64,000 bases of DNA. Source: Pseudoxanthomonas helianthi (GTDB taxonomy: Bacteria; Pseudomonadota; Gammaproteobacteria; Xanthomonadales; Xanthomonadaceae). Within the stretch, counting starts at the first letter, position 1. Each line of letters opens with the position of its first letter. This document shows positions 8,678 to 16,416 of the stretch, one piece after another. Location: positions 1,024,519 through 1,088,518 of the forward strand of contig NZ_JAGKTC010000001.1 of NCBI RefSeq assembly GCF_017939625.1. Reading direction: 5' to 3'. Under the pieces are notes generated by a model. It did no database searches. It saw nothing but the letters and a program-made list of their open reading frames with translations, and was not told the DNA's origin. The translations under genes were made by a program, and so were the position numbers.

Positions 8678-9433
8678 GTGCCCACCTCCCGCCGCGTCGC
8701 CCTGATCACCGGAGCCGCCCGCCGCATCGGAGCGGCCATCGCCCGCCGCCTGCATGCGGACGGCTACGATCTGGCCCTGCATTACCGCAGTTCCGCGCAG
8801 GACATGCAGAGGTTGGCAACGGAGCTGGAAGCGAAACGGCCAGGCAGCACGCTGACGCTGCAGGCCGACCTGGCCGAATTCGACCGCCTGCCGGAACTCG
8901 TCGCGAAGACGGTCGGCCGTTTCGGTCGCCTCGATGCGCTGGTCAACAACGCTTCGACCTTCCATCCGACGCCGGTCGGCGAAACCACGCCACGGCAATG
9001 GGACGAATTGTTCGCCAGCAACGCGCGCGCGCCGTTCTTCCTGGCGCAGGCGGCGGCCCCGCACCTGCGCGCAACGCGCGGCGCGATCGTCAACCTCGTC
9101 GATCTTTATGCCGAACGTCCGTTGCCGCGGCATTCCGTCTACTGCATGGCCAAGGCCGCGCTGGCGATGATGACCCAATCGCTGGCCATCGAACTCGCGC
9201 CCGAGGTGCGGGTGAATGCCATCGCGCCGGGCGCGATCCTGTGGCCCGAGCCTGCCTCCACGCAGGCGGGAGACGGCGACGCGCAACGCCAGCAGGCGAT
9301 CATCGCGCGCACCCCGCTCGCGCGCACCGGCAGCGCGGAGGAAATCGCCGATGCCGTCGCATGGCTGCTGGATGGGGCGAGCTACACCACCGGGCAGGTG
9401 ATTCGCGTCGATGGCGGGCGCGGGCTGGTATAG
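8678..9433 (+). CDS. Pteridine reductase-like short-chain dehydrogenase
   Basis: This SDR-family oxidoreductase, 251 residues from the GTG start, carries the glycine motif in the form TGAARRIG (residues 11-18). That TGxxxRxG version is typical of pteridine reductases (PTR1/FolM), which reduce dihydrobiopterin or dihydrofolate with NADPH. The catalytic Tyr155-x3-Lys159 (YCMAK) and the NNAS motif are present. The GTG at 8678 was preferred because GGAGCG lies seven bases upstream; an ATG at 8648 is a possible alternative giving 261 residues. It faces folK and folB, which supports a pterin/folate role. Confidence 0.78.
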   Translation: MPTSRRVALITGAARRIGAAIARRLHADGYDLALHYRSSAQDMQRLATELEAKRPGSTLTLQADLAEFDRLPELVAKTVGRFGRLDALVNNASTFHPTPVGETTPRQWDELFASNARAPFFLAQAAAPHLRATRGAIVNLVDLYAERPLPRHSVYCMAKAALAMMTQSLAIELAPEVRVNAIAPGAILWPEPASTQAGDGDAQRQQAIIARTPLARTGSAEEIADAVAWLLDGASYTTGQVIRVDGGRGLV

Positions 9434-9445
9434 CCTTTTCCCCCT

Positions 9446-9542
9446 CGTAGGGGCGTCCTTCAAGGCGCGACCTAAGAACAGGCACGCCTTGAAACTATCG
9501 GCGTAGCGCCATTCCGGTCGCGCCCTGAAGGGCGCTCCTACG
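9446..9542. repeat. Paired inverted REP-like element (GTAGGAGCG family)
   Basis: Arms at 9446-9471 and 9517-9542 are imperfect reverse complements with CGTAGGGGCG/CGCTCCTACG ends. The right arm overlaps the 3' end of folK: the TAG within it is the folK stop codon. The site is a convergent junction. Confidence 0.8.
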
Positions 9543-10026
9543 GCAGCGCGACTTCGACGCACGGATCGCCATCCGCGCGCATCTTCATCCACAACTCGCC
9601 AAGCGTCTTGCCCAAGGCCGGGTGCACCACCTCCGGCGCGATGTCGGCCATCGGCTTCAGCACGAAAGCCTGCTTCGTCAATTCGGGACGCGGCAGTTCG
9701 AGGTGACCCGGGCCACGCAGGACGCGGTCGTCGTACAGCAACAGGTCGACGTCCAGCGTGCGACTGGAGAATCGCGGCCCGCTGCGATCGCGCGCATGGC
9801 GATCTTCCAGCGCATGCAGCCACGCATCCAGTTCTTCGGGCGACAATCCGGTTTCGATGCGGGCGGCGGCGTTGAGGAAATCAGCGCCGTCGAAGCCGAC
9901 CGCCGGCGTGCGGTAGAACGGCGACAGCAGCACGTCGCCGAAGCGCTCGCGCAATTCGGCGATCGCCGCGCGCAGGTGCTTTTCCGGCTCGATGTTGCTG
10001 CCGAGGCTGAGGTAGGCGATGCCCAC
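9538..10026 (-). CDS. folK: 2-amino-4-hydroxy-6-hydroxymethyldihydropteridine diphosphokinase
   Basis: HPPK transfers pyrophosphate from ATP to 6-hydroxymethyl-7,8-dihydropterin in folate synthesis. The 162-residue length is normal. Diagnostic segments are YLSLGSNIEPE at the N-terminus, the central DRSGPRFSSRTLDVDLLLYDD with the Asp pair that binds magnesium, and LPRPELTKQAFVLKP. It starts four bases after the folB stop on the same strand, so folB-folK are co-transcribed and consecutive in the pathway. The C-terminus ends inside an inverted repeat that provides the stop codon. Confidence 0.95.
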   Translation of the reverse strand: MGIAYLSLGSNIEPEKHLRAAIAELRERFGDVLLSPFYRTPAVGFDGADFLNAAARIETGLSPEELDAWLHALEDRHARDRSGPRFSSRTLDVDLLLYDDRVLRGPGHLELPRPELTKQAFVLKPMADIAPEVVHPALGKTLGELWMKMRADGDPCVEVALP

Positions 10027-10030
10027 GGCG

Positions 10031-10387
10031 TCAGTCGCGCGTGCCGCGCTCGATGACCACGCCGACCGATTTCGCCCCGGTCACCGCGCCGGGCTTGGCC
10101 AGCTTCAGGCGCACCCAGGCCACGCCGAATTCCTCGCGGATGATCCGCGCGCAGTTTTCCGCCAGCGTTTCCACCAGGCCGAACTCGGCGGCCTCCACGT
10201 AGGCGATCAAGCGCTTGGACACCGCCTTGTAGTCGAGGGTCTTGGCGATGTCGTCGCTGGCCGCGGGCACGCGGTTGTCGAAAGCCATCTCGACGTCCAG
10301 CGCCACGATCTGGCGGATCTTGCGTTCCCAGTCGTAGATGCCGATGACCGTTTCGATGCGCAGGTCTTCGATGAAAACGATGTCCAT
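10031..10387 (-). CDS. folB: Dihydroneopterin aldolase
   Basis: FolB (118 residues) cleaves 7,8-dihydroneopterin to 6-hydroxymethyldihydropterin and glycolaldehyde in the cytosol. Family segments are FIEDLRIETVIGIYDWER, TLDYKAVSKRL and LAENCARIIREEFGV, then VRLKLAKPGAVTGAKSVGV. The frame stays open far upstream, but this ATG gives the standard N-terminus and length. It lies 50 bp after tsaD and directly before folK; tsaD, folB and folK look like one transcription unit. Confidence 0.95.
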   Translation of the reverse strand: MDIVFIEDLRIETVIGIYDWERKIRQIVALDVEMAFDNRVPAASDDIAKTLDYKAVSKRLIAYVEAAEFGLVETLAENCARIIREEFGVAWVRLKLAKPGAVTGAKSVGVVIERGTRD

Positions 10388-10437
10388 GTGCGTTGCCGGA
10401 ATGCGTGAACGCGAAAGCTTAGCCGCTTTGCCGTGAA

Positions 10438-11484
10438 TCAGCCCCTCGCCACTTCCGGCAGCGTCGCCATGTCCCAGCGCGCGACCACCTTGACCTCGGC
10501 GGGTTCGTGCTGGCCCGCCTGCAGGCGCAACGCACCGGCGTAGGCGATCATCGCGCCGTTGTCGGTGCACAACTCGGGGCGCGGGAAGCACACGCGGCCG
10601 CCGCGCTTCTCCGCCATCGCCTGCAGTTTCGCGCGCAGGCGCTTGTTCGCGCCGACGCCGCCGGCGACGACCAGGGTGTCGCACCCGGCCGCGTCCAGCG
10701 CGCGTTCGCACTTGATCGCCAGCGTGTCGACCACCGCATCCTCGAACCCACGGGCGATATCGGCGCGGGTCGTCTCGGACTGGTCGCTGTCGCGCCAGGC
10801 CAGCAGCACCTGGGTCTTCAGCCCGCTGAAGCTGAAATCCAGCCCGGGGCAGACGGTCATCGGCCGGGAAAACTTGTAGGCGCCCGGCCGGCCCTGCTCG
10901 GCCAGTTTCGCCAACTGCGGCCCGCCGGGGTACGGCAGGCCCATCATCTTGGCGGTCTTGTCGAAGGCCTCGCCGGCGGCGTCGTCCAAGGTTTCACCCA
11001 GCAGCCGGTAACGGCCGATGGCCTCCACCGCGACCAGCTGGGTATGTCCGCCGGAGACCAGCAGGGCCACGAACGGGGGTTCGGGCCGGCCGCGGAGCGG
11101 GTCGTCCTCGATCAGCGGGGCCAGCAGGTGGCCTTCCATGTGGTGCACGGCCACGGCCGGGACGCCCAGCGCCCAGGCCAGCGAACGGGCCACCCCGGCG
11201 CCGACCAGCAGGGCACCGACCAGACCCGGCCCGGCGGTGTAGGCGACTCCGTCGAGGTCGCCGGGGGCCAGCCCGGCCTCGGCCAGGGTCTGCCGGACCA
11301 GCGGCAGCAGCTTGCGCACGTGGTCGCGGCTGGCCAGTTCGGGCACCACCCCGCCATATTCGGCGTGCAGGGCGATCTGGCTGTAGACCGCATGGGCCAG
11401 CAGCCCGGACGCGCCGGTCCGGCCGGTGTCGTACACGGCCACCCCGGTTTCGTCGCAGCTGGTTTCGATGCCTAGGACGCGCAT
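10438..11484 (-). CDS. tsaD: tRNA N6-adenosine threonylcarbamoyltransferase
   Basis: TsaD transfers the threonylcarbamoyl group to A37 of ANN-decoding tRNAs, working with TsaB, TsaE and TsaC. The 348-residue protein begins [14 protein letters not shown], the ASKHA-fold hallmark. Metal ligands are in HHMEGH (His115 and His119), and [11 protein letters not shown] and [13 protein letters not shown] are conserved. The start at 11484 is set by this N-terminus. It is divergent from rpsU, the classical neighbour arrangement in proteobacteria. Confidence 0.96.
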   Translation of the reverse strand: MRVLGIETSCDETGVAVYDTGRTGASGLLAHAVYSQIALHAEYGGVVPELASRDHVRKLLPLVRQTLAEAGLAPGDLDGVAYTAGPGLVGALLVGAGVARSLAWALGVPAVAVHHMEGHLLAPLIEDDPLRGRPEPPFVALLVSGGHTQLVAVEAIGRYRLLGETLDDAAGEAFDKTAKMMGLPYPGGPQLAKLAEQGRPGAYKFSRPMTVCPGLDFSFSGLKTQVLLAWRDSDQSETTRADIARGFEDAVVDTLAIKCERALDAAGCDTLVVAGGVGANKRLRAKLQAMAEKRGGRVCFPRPELCTDNGAMIAYAGALRLQAGQHEPAEVKVVARWDMATLPEVARG

Positions 11485-11529
11485 GGGGCTCAGATGGGGG
11501 CTATCCGCTTGATTCGGAAGGGTACCGGC

Positions 11530-11559
11530 TTGCACGGCGCCCGATGGCTTCAGTATAAT
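11530..11559 (+). promoter_or_regulatory. Sigma70-type promoter of rpsU-yqeY
   Basis: TTGCAC (11530-11535) and TATAAT (11554-11559) are separated by 18 bp. This is the clearest housekeeping promoter in the window. It drives rpsU with a leader of about 90 nt and lies in the tsaD/rpsU divergent gap. Confidence 0.8.
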
Positions 11560-11655
11560 GCGCGGCTCCCCCGGGTCGACCGGGGAATCATGCGCGGATT
11601 CGTCCGCAAGAGCCCGGCCATCCACGGCCGGACTTTCCAACCACCGAGATCACGT

Positions 11656-11871
11656 ATGCCCAGCGTCAAAGTCCGCGAAAACGAGCCGTTCGAGTTTGCC
11701 CTGCGCCGCTTCAAGCGCACCTGCGAGAAGGCCGGCGTGCTGGCCGAAACCCGCAAGCGCGAGTTCTACGAAAAGCCGACGCAGGAACGCAAGCGCAAGG
11801 CCGCTGCCGCGGTGAAGCGCCAGATCCGCCGCAGCTCGCGCGACGTCACCAAGCGCCAGCGCCTGTACTGA
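11656..11871 (+). CDS. rpsU: 30S ribosomal protein S21
   Basis: S21 is a small basic protein of the 30S platform that helps initiation. The 71-residue sequence starts [20 protein letters not shown] and ends in KRQRLY, with the usual Arg/Lys-rich helix. It is preceded by a strong promoter and followed by a rho-independent terminator. In Xanthomonadaceae rpsU-yqeY commonly precedes dnaG in the macromolecular synthesis operon; here dnaG is about 7.4 kb away. Confidence 0.98.
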   Translation: MPSVKVRENEPFEFALRRFKRTCEKAGVLAETRKREFYEKPTQERKRKAAAAVKRQIRRSSRDVTKRQRLY

Positions 11872-11891
11872 GCGACGATGCTTCGCAAGGA

Positions 11892-11928
11892 AGCCGGCAC
11901 GCGCGAGCGTGGCCGGCTTTTTGTGTTT
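11892..11928 (+). terminator. Rho-independent terminator after rpsU
   Basis: The stem AGCCGGC (11892-11898) pairs with GCCGGCT (11912-11918), followed by a T-rich run. It lies between rpsU and yqeY and probably attenuates read-through into yqeY. Confidence 0.8.
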
Positions 11929-11947
11929 TAAGGATTCGGAGACCGAG

Positions 11948-12394
11948 ATGAGCCTGAAAGAACAACTCACCGCCGACATGAAGGCCGCGATGAAGGCCGG
12001 CGACAAGGACAAGCTGGGCGTGATCCGCCTGATCAACGCCGCGATCAAGCAGAAGGAAGTCGACGAGCGCGTCGAGCTGGACGACGCGGCGGTGCTGGCC
12101 GTGCTGGAAAAGATGGTCAAGCAGCGCAAGGATTCGGTCAGCCAGTACGAAACCGCCGGTCGCGAGGACCTGGCCGCGATCGAGCGCGCCGAAATCGCGG
12201 TGATCGACGGCTACCTGCCGGCCAAGCTGGGCGAGGCGGAAATCCTCGCCGCGATCGACGCCGCCATCGCCGAGACCGGTGCCACCGGTCCGGCCGACAT
12301 GGGCAAGCTGATGGGCGTGCTGAAGCCCAAGCTGGCCGGACAGGCCGACATGGGCCAGGTGTCCGCGCTGGTGAAGAAGAAGCTGGTCGGCTGA
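11948..12394 (+). CDS. yqeY: GatB/YqeY domain protein
   Basis: This 148-residue protein is a stand-alone YqeY domain, homologous to the C-terminal tRNA-binding part of GatB. Its N-terminus MSLKEQLTADMKAAMKAGDK and the EKMVKQRKDSVSQYETAGR region are typical. Function is unproven; it may bind tRNA or take part in amidation-linked processes. It follows rpsU beyond a terminator, so its expression depends on read-through or an unseen promoter. Confidence 0.92.
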   Translation: MSLKEQLTADMKAAMKAGDKDKLGVIRLINAAIKQKEVDERVELDDAAVLAVLEKMVKQRKDSVSQYETAGREDLAAIERAEIAVIDGYLPAKLGEAEILAAIDAAIAETGATGPADMGKLMGVLKPKLAGQADMGQVSALVKKKLVG

Positions 12395-12432
12395 CGACGG
12401 CTCGTCGCCTGCGGCGACCTGCTGGCCTGGAA

Positions 12433-13062
12433 TCATCCGGGCAGCATCAGCTCCATCCGCCGATGCGCCGGCACGCTGCCGCGCGCATTGGCGAGCGTCG
12501 ACAGGCGTTCGCCGGCGACGGCGAAACCCAGCCGTTGGTAAAGCGCCTGCGCCAGCGGATTGGTGGTCGCCACGTCCAGCACCATGCGCCGCTTGCCCTG
12601 GGCGCGGCCCTGTTCGACCAGGTGCGCGACCAACGCACGACCGATGCCTTGCCCGCGCAAATCCGGCACCACGCCGAGGTGGGCGAGATAGTGCATGCCG
12701 CGCGCCGGTGGCTGGATCACCCGTTCGACACGCAATCCGCGCGCGACCACGCCCGGCGCGCGCATTCCGTAGTGGCCGAATATCTGCCGCGCCGCCGCCA
12801 GGGTGAAGGCCAGCGTCGATTCACCACCGAACCCGGCGCCGACCGCGACCACGCGGCCGTCCAGTTCGCCGACCCGATGGTTGCGCCAGCCGAATTCGCT
12901 GGCGCCATCGACGAACGCACGCATCAGGAAATCCCGCGCGTCCCCGCGTCCCGGCACCGCGAACACGTATTCGAACGCGGCCGGTCCGGAGCTGTGGATC
13001 AAGGGCACCGCCGCTTCGGCATCGTCGGCCGTCGCCGCCCGGAAACGCACTTGTTCGGTCAT
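12433..13062 (-). CDS. GNAT family N-acetyltransferase
   Basis: This 209-residue acetyltransferase has the acetyl-CoA motif in LGVVPDLRGQGIGRALVAHL and a C-terminal NPLAQALYQRLGFAVAGER, both normal GNAT signatures. The start at 13062 (MTEQVRFRAAT) is the first one that gives the family beta-1 strand. The substrate cannot be deduced. It is divergent from a second, unrelated GNAT gene 70 bp away and convergent with yqeY across 38 bp. Confidence 0.85.
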   Translation of the reverse strand: MTEQVRFRAATADDAEAAVPLIHSSGPAAFEYVFAVPGRGDARDFLMRAFVDGASEFGWRNHRVGELDGRVVAVGAGFGGESTLAFTLAAARQIFGHYGMRAPGVVARGLRVERVIQPPARGMHYLAHLGVVPDLRGQGIGRALVAHLVEQGRAQGKRRMVLDVATTNPLAQALYQRLGFAVAGERLSTLANARGSVPAHRRMELMLPG

Positions 13063-13132
13063 CCCCGTCCTCCCGCGAGGATCATCGCACGCCGCCGTGC
13101 GCGATCGCGCCCGTCGATGGCATGCTTGCCCG

Positions 13133-13630
13133 ATGACCACGCCGACCATCGTCCTGCGCCCCGCCACGCGCGCCGACATTCCACTGATCCTCGAGTTGAT
13201 CCACGCCTTGGCCGAATACGAACGCGAGCCCGATGCGGTCGAAGCGACCGAAGACCTGCTTGAAGAGCAGCTGTTCGGCGAGCGTCCGGGCGCGGAGGTG
13301 ATCATTGCCGAAGTCGATGGGCAGGGCGCCGGCTTCGCCCTGTTCTTCCACAACTTCTCGACCTGGCGCGGCCGCCGCGGGCTGTACCTGGAAGATCTGT
13401 TCGTACGACCGGAATTCCGCGGGCTGGGCCTGGGCCGTGCGCTGATGATCCGTCTGGCGAAGCTGGCGGTGCAGCGCGGCTGCGGGCGCTTCGAATGGTC
13501 GGTGCTGGACTGGAATACCCCCGCGATCGACTTCTACCGCAGCCTCGGCGCGGTCGGCATGGACGAATGGACGGTGCAGCGGCTCGATGGCGAGGGCTTG
13601 CTGGCGTTGGCGGCGAAGGCGGACACCTGA
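13133..13630 (+). CDS. GNAT acetyltransferase, diamine acetyltransferase-like
   Basis: This 165-residue GNAT enzyme resembles spermidine/spermine acetyltransferases: IVLRPATRADIPLILELI at the N-terminus, FALFFHNFSTWRGRRGLYLEDLFVRPEFRGLGLGRAL (acetyl-CoA loop with RGLGLG) and WSVLDWNTPAIDFYRSLGA. The WRG-LYLEDLFV stretch is characteristic of the SSAT group. Polyamine or small amine substrates are likely but unproven. The stop is immediately upstream of a Fur box, so it is not part of the next operon. Confidence 0.82.
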   Translation: MTTPTIVLRPATRADIPLILELIHALAEYEREPDAVEATEDLLEEQLFGERPGAEVIIAEVDGQGAGFALFFHNFSTWRGRRGLYLEDLFVRPEFRGLGLGRALMIRLAKLAVQRGCGRFEWSVLDWNTPAIDFYRSLGAVGMDEWTVQRLDGEGLLALAAKADT

Positions 13631-13637
13631 TCGCAAT

Positions 13638-13660
13638 TGAAATAAGAATCATTCTCAAAT
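13638..13660 (+). promoter_or_regulatory. Fur box before the siderophore receptor operon
   Basis: The AT-rich palindromic stretch with core AGAATCATTCT matches the Fur consensus and is the only such AT-rich block in the neighbourhood. It lies about 65 bp before the receptor start. Iron-dependent repression of the operon is inferred. Confidence 0.75.
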
Positions 13661-13722
13661 AAGCTGTCCCGGCCGGACGTCAGCCGAATCGCCGCGTCCC
13701 CCACGATTTGCCGGGATTCCCC

Positions 13723-15849
13723 GTGTCCGCCAACCTTCCCCGACTTCGCGCCGGTCTTCCGCGCGCCTCCCTGCTCTCCGCCTGCCTGCTGATCGCTATC
13801 CATGCCCAGGCGCGGGGTGCCGATACCCCTGCCGACGGCGCCCAACCCACCGACCTGGACAAGGTGCTGGTCGTCGCCCAACGCGCGGACCGCGTCAGCA
13901 ACGGCGCCACCAACCTCGACCTGGCCATCAAGGAAACCCCGCAATCGATCGGCATGGTGACGCGGGAGCAGATGGAACGGTTCGGCGCCGACACCATCAA
14001 CGACGCGCTGCGCCTGGCCACCGGCATCAGCGTCGAGGAATGGGAAACCAATCGCACCAATTACGCGGCGCGCGGTTTCGAGATCAAGAACAACCAGATC
14101 GACGGCGTCGGCCTGCCAAACGACTGGGGCATCGTCACCGGTGCGCTGGATTCCTTCGGTTACGAGAAGCTGGAAGTGATCCGCGGCGCGAACGGTCTGC
14201 TCACCGGCGTGGGCAACGCCTCCGGCACGATCAACTACGTGCGCAAGCGGCCGACCAACGACGAACAAGGCAGCGTGGGCGTCAGCGTCGGCTCGTGGGG
14301 CAGCAAGCGCGTGCAAGTCGACTACTCCGCACCGATCACCGAGGACGGCGCCTGGGCCGCGCGCGTGGTCGCAGCGCGCGAGGTCGGCGACTCCTACCTG
14401 CGCGGGCTGAAGAACGACCGCACCTTCCTCTATGGCGTCGTCGACGGACAGATCGGCGACAACGGCACGCTGACCCTGGGCTACGCCTGGCAGGCGAACA
14501 AGAGCGACGGCAACATGTGGGGCGCGCTGACCCTCGTCAACAACGACGGCACGCAGGCGGAATTCGATACCAGCGCGTCGACCACGCAGGACTGGACGTA
14601 CTGGAACACGACCACCCAGAACGCTTTCGTCGAATACACCTACGCGCTCCCGGCCGACTGGCAAATCAAGGCCTCTTACAACTACCGCCGCACCGGCAAC
14701 GACGACCAGCTGTTCTTCGCCTATTCCGCCACCGGACTGGACCCGGAGACGGGCGAAGGCCTGCTGGGCTGGCCCGGCAAATACGTCGACGAAACCACCT
14801 CGCACCTGGGCGACATCAGCATCAGCGGGCGCTACACGCTGTTCGGGCGCGAGCACGAGGCGATGCTGGGTGCGAGCGTCGCGCGCAGCGAACAGACGTA
14901 CTGGAACCACGCGCCGGATTCCGGTTTCGAGGCATTGCCGGGCTTTCCCTACGCGGGCAATGCGGTCCCGGAACCGAACTGGGGCCCGAAGACCTTCTAC
15001 AGCGTGCTGAACCAGGAACTCAAGCGCGTCTACGGCGTTACCCGGCTGGCGCTCAGCGACAGGTTCAAGGCGATCCTGGGCTTCAACTTCGCCGAATACC
15101 ATCGCGACGGCGACAACACGGGCGTCCTGTTCGACCAGACCGAACGCGAGACCAGCCCCTACGCCGGCCTGACCTTCGACTTCACCGACAGCCTGCTCGG
15201 TTACGTCAGTTATTCCGACATCTACCAGCCGCAGGATCAGTACGACATCGACCGCAACTACCTCGACGCCTCGAAAGGCGTGAATTACGAGGTCGGCGTG
15301 AAGAAGGACTGGCTCGACAAGCGCCTGATGACGACGCTGGCCTGGTTCCGCGCCGAACAGAAGGGGCTTTCCACCTATGCGGGCGTGACCGAAGACTTCC
15401 AGTATTACTACACGGGCGTCGACGTCGAATCCGAGGGTTTCGAATTCGAAGCCAGCGGCAAGCTGGGCGACAACATCGATGTCGTGCTCGGCTACACCTC
15501 GCTGGAGCTGACCGGTCCGGACGGCAAGGACGAATACGAATGGTATCCGCGCCAGACCGCCAACCTGCAGGTAACCGCAAGGCTGCCGTCCCACCCGGCG
15601 CTTTCCTTCGGCCTCGGTGGCCGCTGGCAGAGCAAGACCTCTGCGGTCGACAGCTACACCGGGTATACGGTCCGCCAGGGCGCCTATGCGGTGATGAATG
15701 CGTTCGTGGCCTGGAATTTCCTGCCGAACGCGACGCTGCGCGCCAACGTCAACAACCTGGCCGACGAGAAATACATCAACAGCCTCTACCAGATCGGCTA
15801 CTACGGGGCGCCTCGCAACTATTCGCTCAGCCTCGACTGGCGGTTCTGA
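13723..15849 (+). CDS. TonB-dependent siderophore receptor
   Basis: This roughly 708-residue outer-membrane receptor imports ferric siderophores using TonB energy. It has a signal peptide, a TonB-box-like VLVVAQ stretch, the plug domain (KETPQSIGMVTREQMERFGA, then VIRGANGLLTGVGNASGTINYVRKRP) and a beta-barrel ending in an aromatic residue (SLDWRF). A GTG at 13723 is used; a TTG at 13708 would add five residues. A Fur box sits upstream. Downstream are three membrane genes found with such receptors: DUF3325, DUF3649 and PepSY. The siderophore cannot be predicted. Confidence 0.92.
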   Translation: MSANLPRLRAGLPRASLLSACLLIAIHAQARGADTPADGAQPTDLDKVLVVAQRADRVSNGATNLDLAIKETPQSIGMVTREQMERFGADTINDALRLATGISVEEWETNRTNYAARGFEIKNNQIDGVGLPNDWGIVTGALDSFGYEKLEVIRGANGLLTGVGNASGTINYVRKRPTNDEQGSVGVSVGSWGSKRVQVDYSAPITEDGAWAARVVAAREVGDSYLRGLKNDRTFLYGVVDGQIGDNGTLTLGYAWQANKSDGNMWGALTLVNNDGTQAEFDTSASTTQDWTYWNTTTQNAFVEYTYALPADWQIKASYNYRRTGNDDQLFFAYSATGLDPETGEGLLGWPGKYVDETTSHLGDISISGRYTLFGREHEAMLGASVARSEQTYWNHAPDSGFEALPGFPYAGNAVPEPNWGPKTFYSVLNQELKRVYGVTRLALSDRFKAILGFNFAEYHRDGDNTGVLFDQTERETSPYAGLTFDFTDSLLGYVSYSDIYQPQDQYDIDRNYLDASKGVNYEVGVKKDWLDKRLMTTLAWFRAEQKGLSTYAGVTEDFQYYYTGVDVESEGFEFEASGKLGDNIDVVLGYTSLELTGPDGKDEYEWYPRQTANLQVTARLPSHPALSFGLGGRWQSKTSAVDSYTGYTVRQGAYAVMNAFVAWNFLPNATLRANVNNLADEKYINSLYQIGYYGAPRNYSLSLDWRF

Positions 15850-15859
15850 GGACGCTGCG

Positions 15860-16132
15860 ATGACCGCTGCCTATCTGTCCCTGTCCCTGTTCGCCGCACT
15901 GGGCTTCTACCTATCCAGCAACCACCAACGGCTGCTTCCCGCCACTCGGTCCCGTGCGGCCGCGTTGCGCATGGCCGCGTGGATCGGCACCTGCACGTCG
16001 CTGGCTTTCGCGGTCGCGCGGCTGGGCGTCTGGGCAGGCGTGTTTTCGGCCCTGACCGCGCTGATGCTGGCGCTGGTGTTGTTGCCCTATGCCGACGTCG
16101 CGCTCCATTTGCGCAAGCGGGGCGCGCCATGA
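15860..16132 (+). CDS. DUF3325-type membrane protein
   Basis: This 90-residue protein has three predicted membrane helices and an SNHQRLLP segment typical of the DUF3325 family, which occurs in iron-siderophore uptake operons. It starts 11 bp after the receptor stop and its own stop overlaps the next start (ATGA). The likely role is in reduction or release of iron together with the PepSY protein, but this is inference from context. Confidence 0.75.
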   Translation: MTAAYLSLSLFAALGFYLSSNHQRLLPATRSRAAALRMAAWIGTCTSLAFAVARLGVWAGVFSALTALMLALVLLPYADVALHLRKRGAP

Positions 16133-16416
16133 AGGACGTCGCGATGTGGCCGCGCTGGCTGGCGGCGCTGCTGCTGGGCCTGCCGCTGACCATCGGCATC
16201 GTCGGCGTGTGCGCGCTGGCGTGGCCGGGTCGCGCGGAGATCACCGCGCTGCCGTGGATGTTGCTGGCTTTCCCGGTATGGATAACGGCGATGGCGCTGG
16301 CTTTCGCGTTCAAGAGCGGCTTGCGCGCCTGGTTGTGGCTGGGCGGCGCGACGCTGGCCGGCTTCGGCCTGTTGTATGGCTTGAAGGCGCTGGGCTGGAT
16401 CGGGGTGAACGCATGA
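16129..16416 (+). CDS. DUF3649-type membrane protein
   Basis: This 95-residue protein has about three hydrophobic helices and matches, by size and position, DUF3649 family iron-transport-associated proteins. Start and stop overlap both neighbours by ATGA, so it is translationally coupled within the siderophore operon. Function is unknown. Confidence 0.7.
   Translation: MKDVAMWPRWLAALLLGLPLTIGIVGVCALAWPGRAEITALPWMLLAFPVWITAMALAFAFKSGLRAWLWLGGATLAGFGLLYGLKALGWIGVNA

Noticed and set aside
13708-13710. TTG as start of the siderophore receptor
   Set aside because: The GTG at 13723 gives a better signal peptide start; the difference is only five residues.
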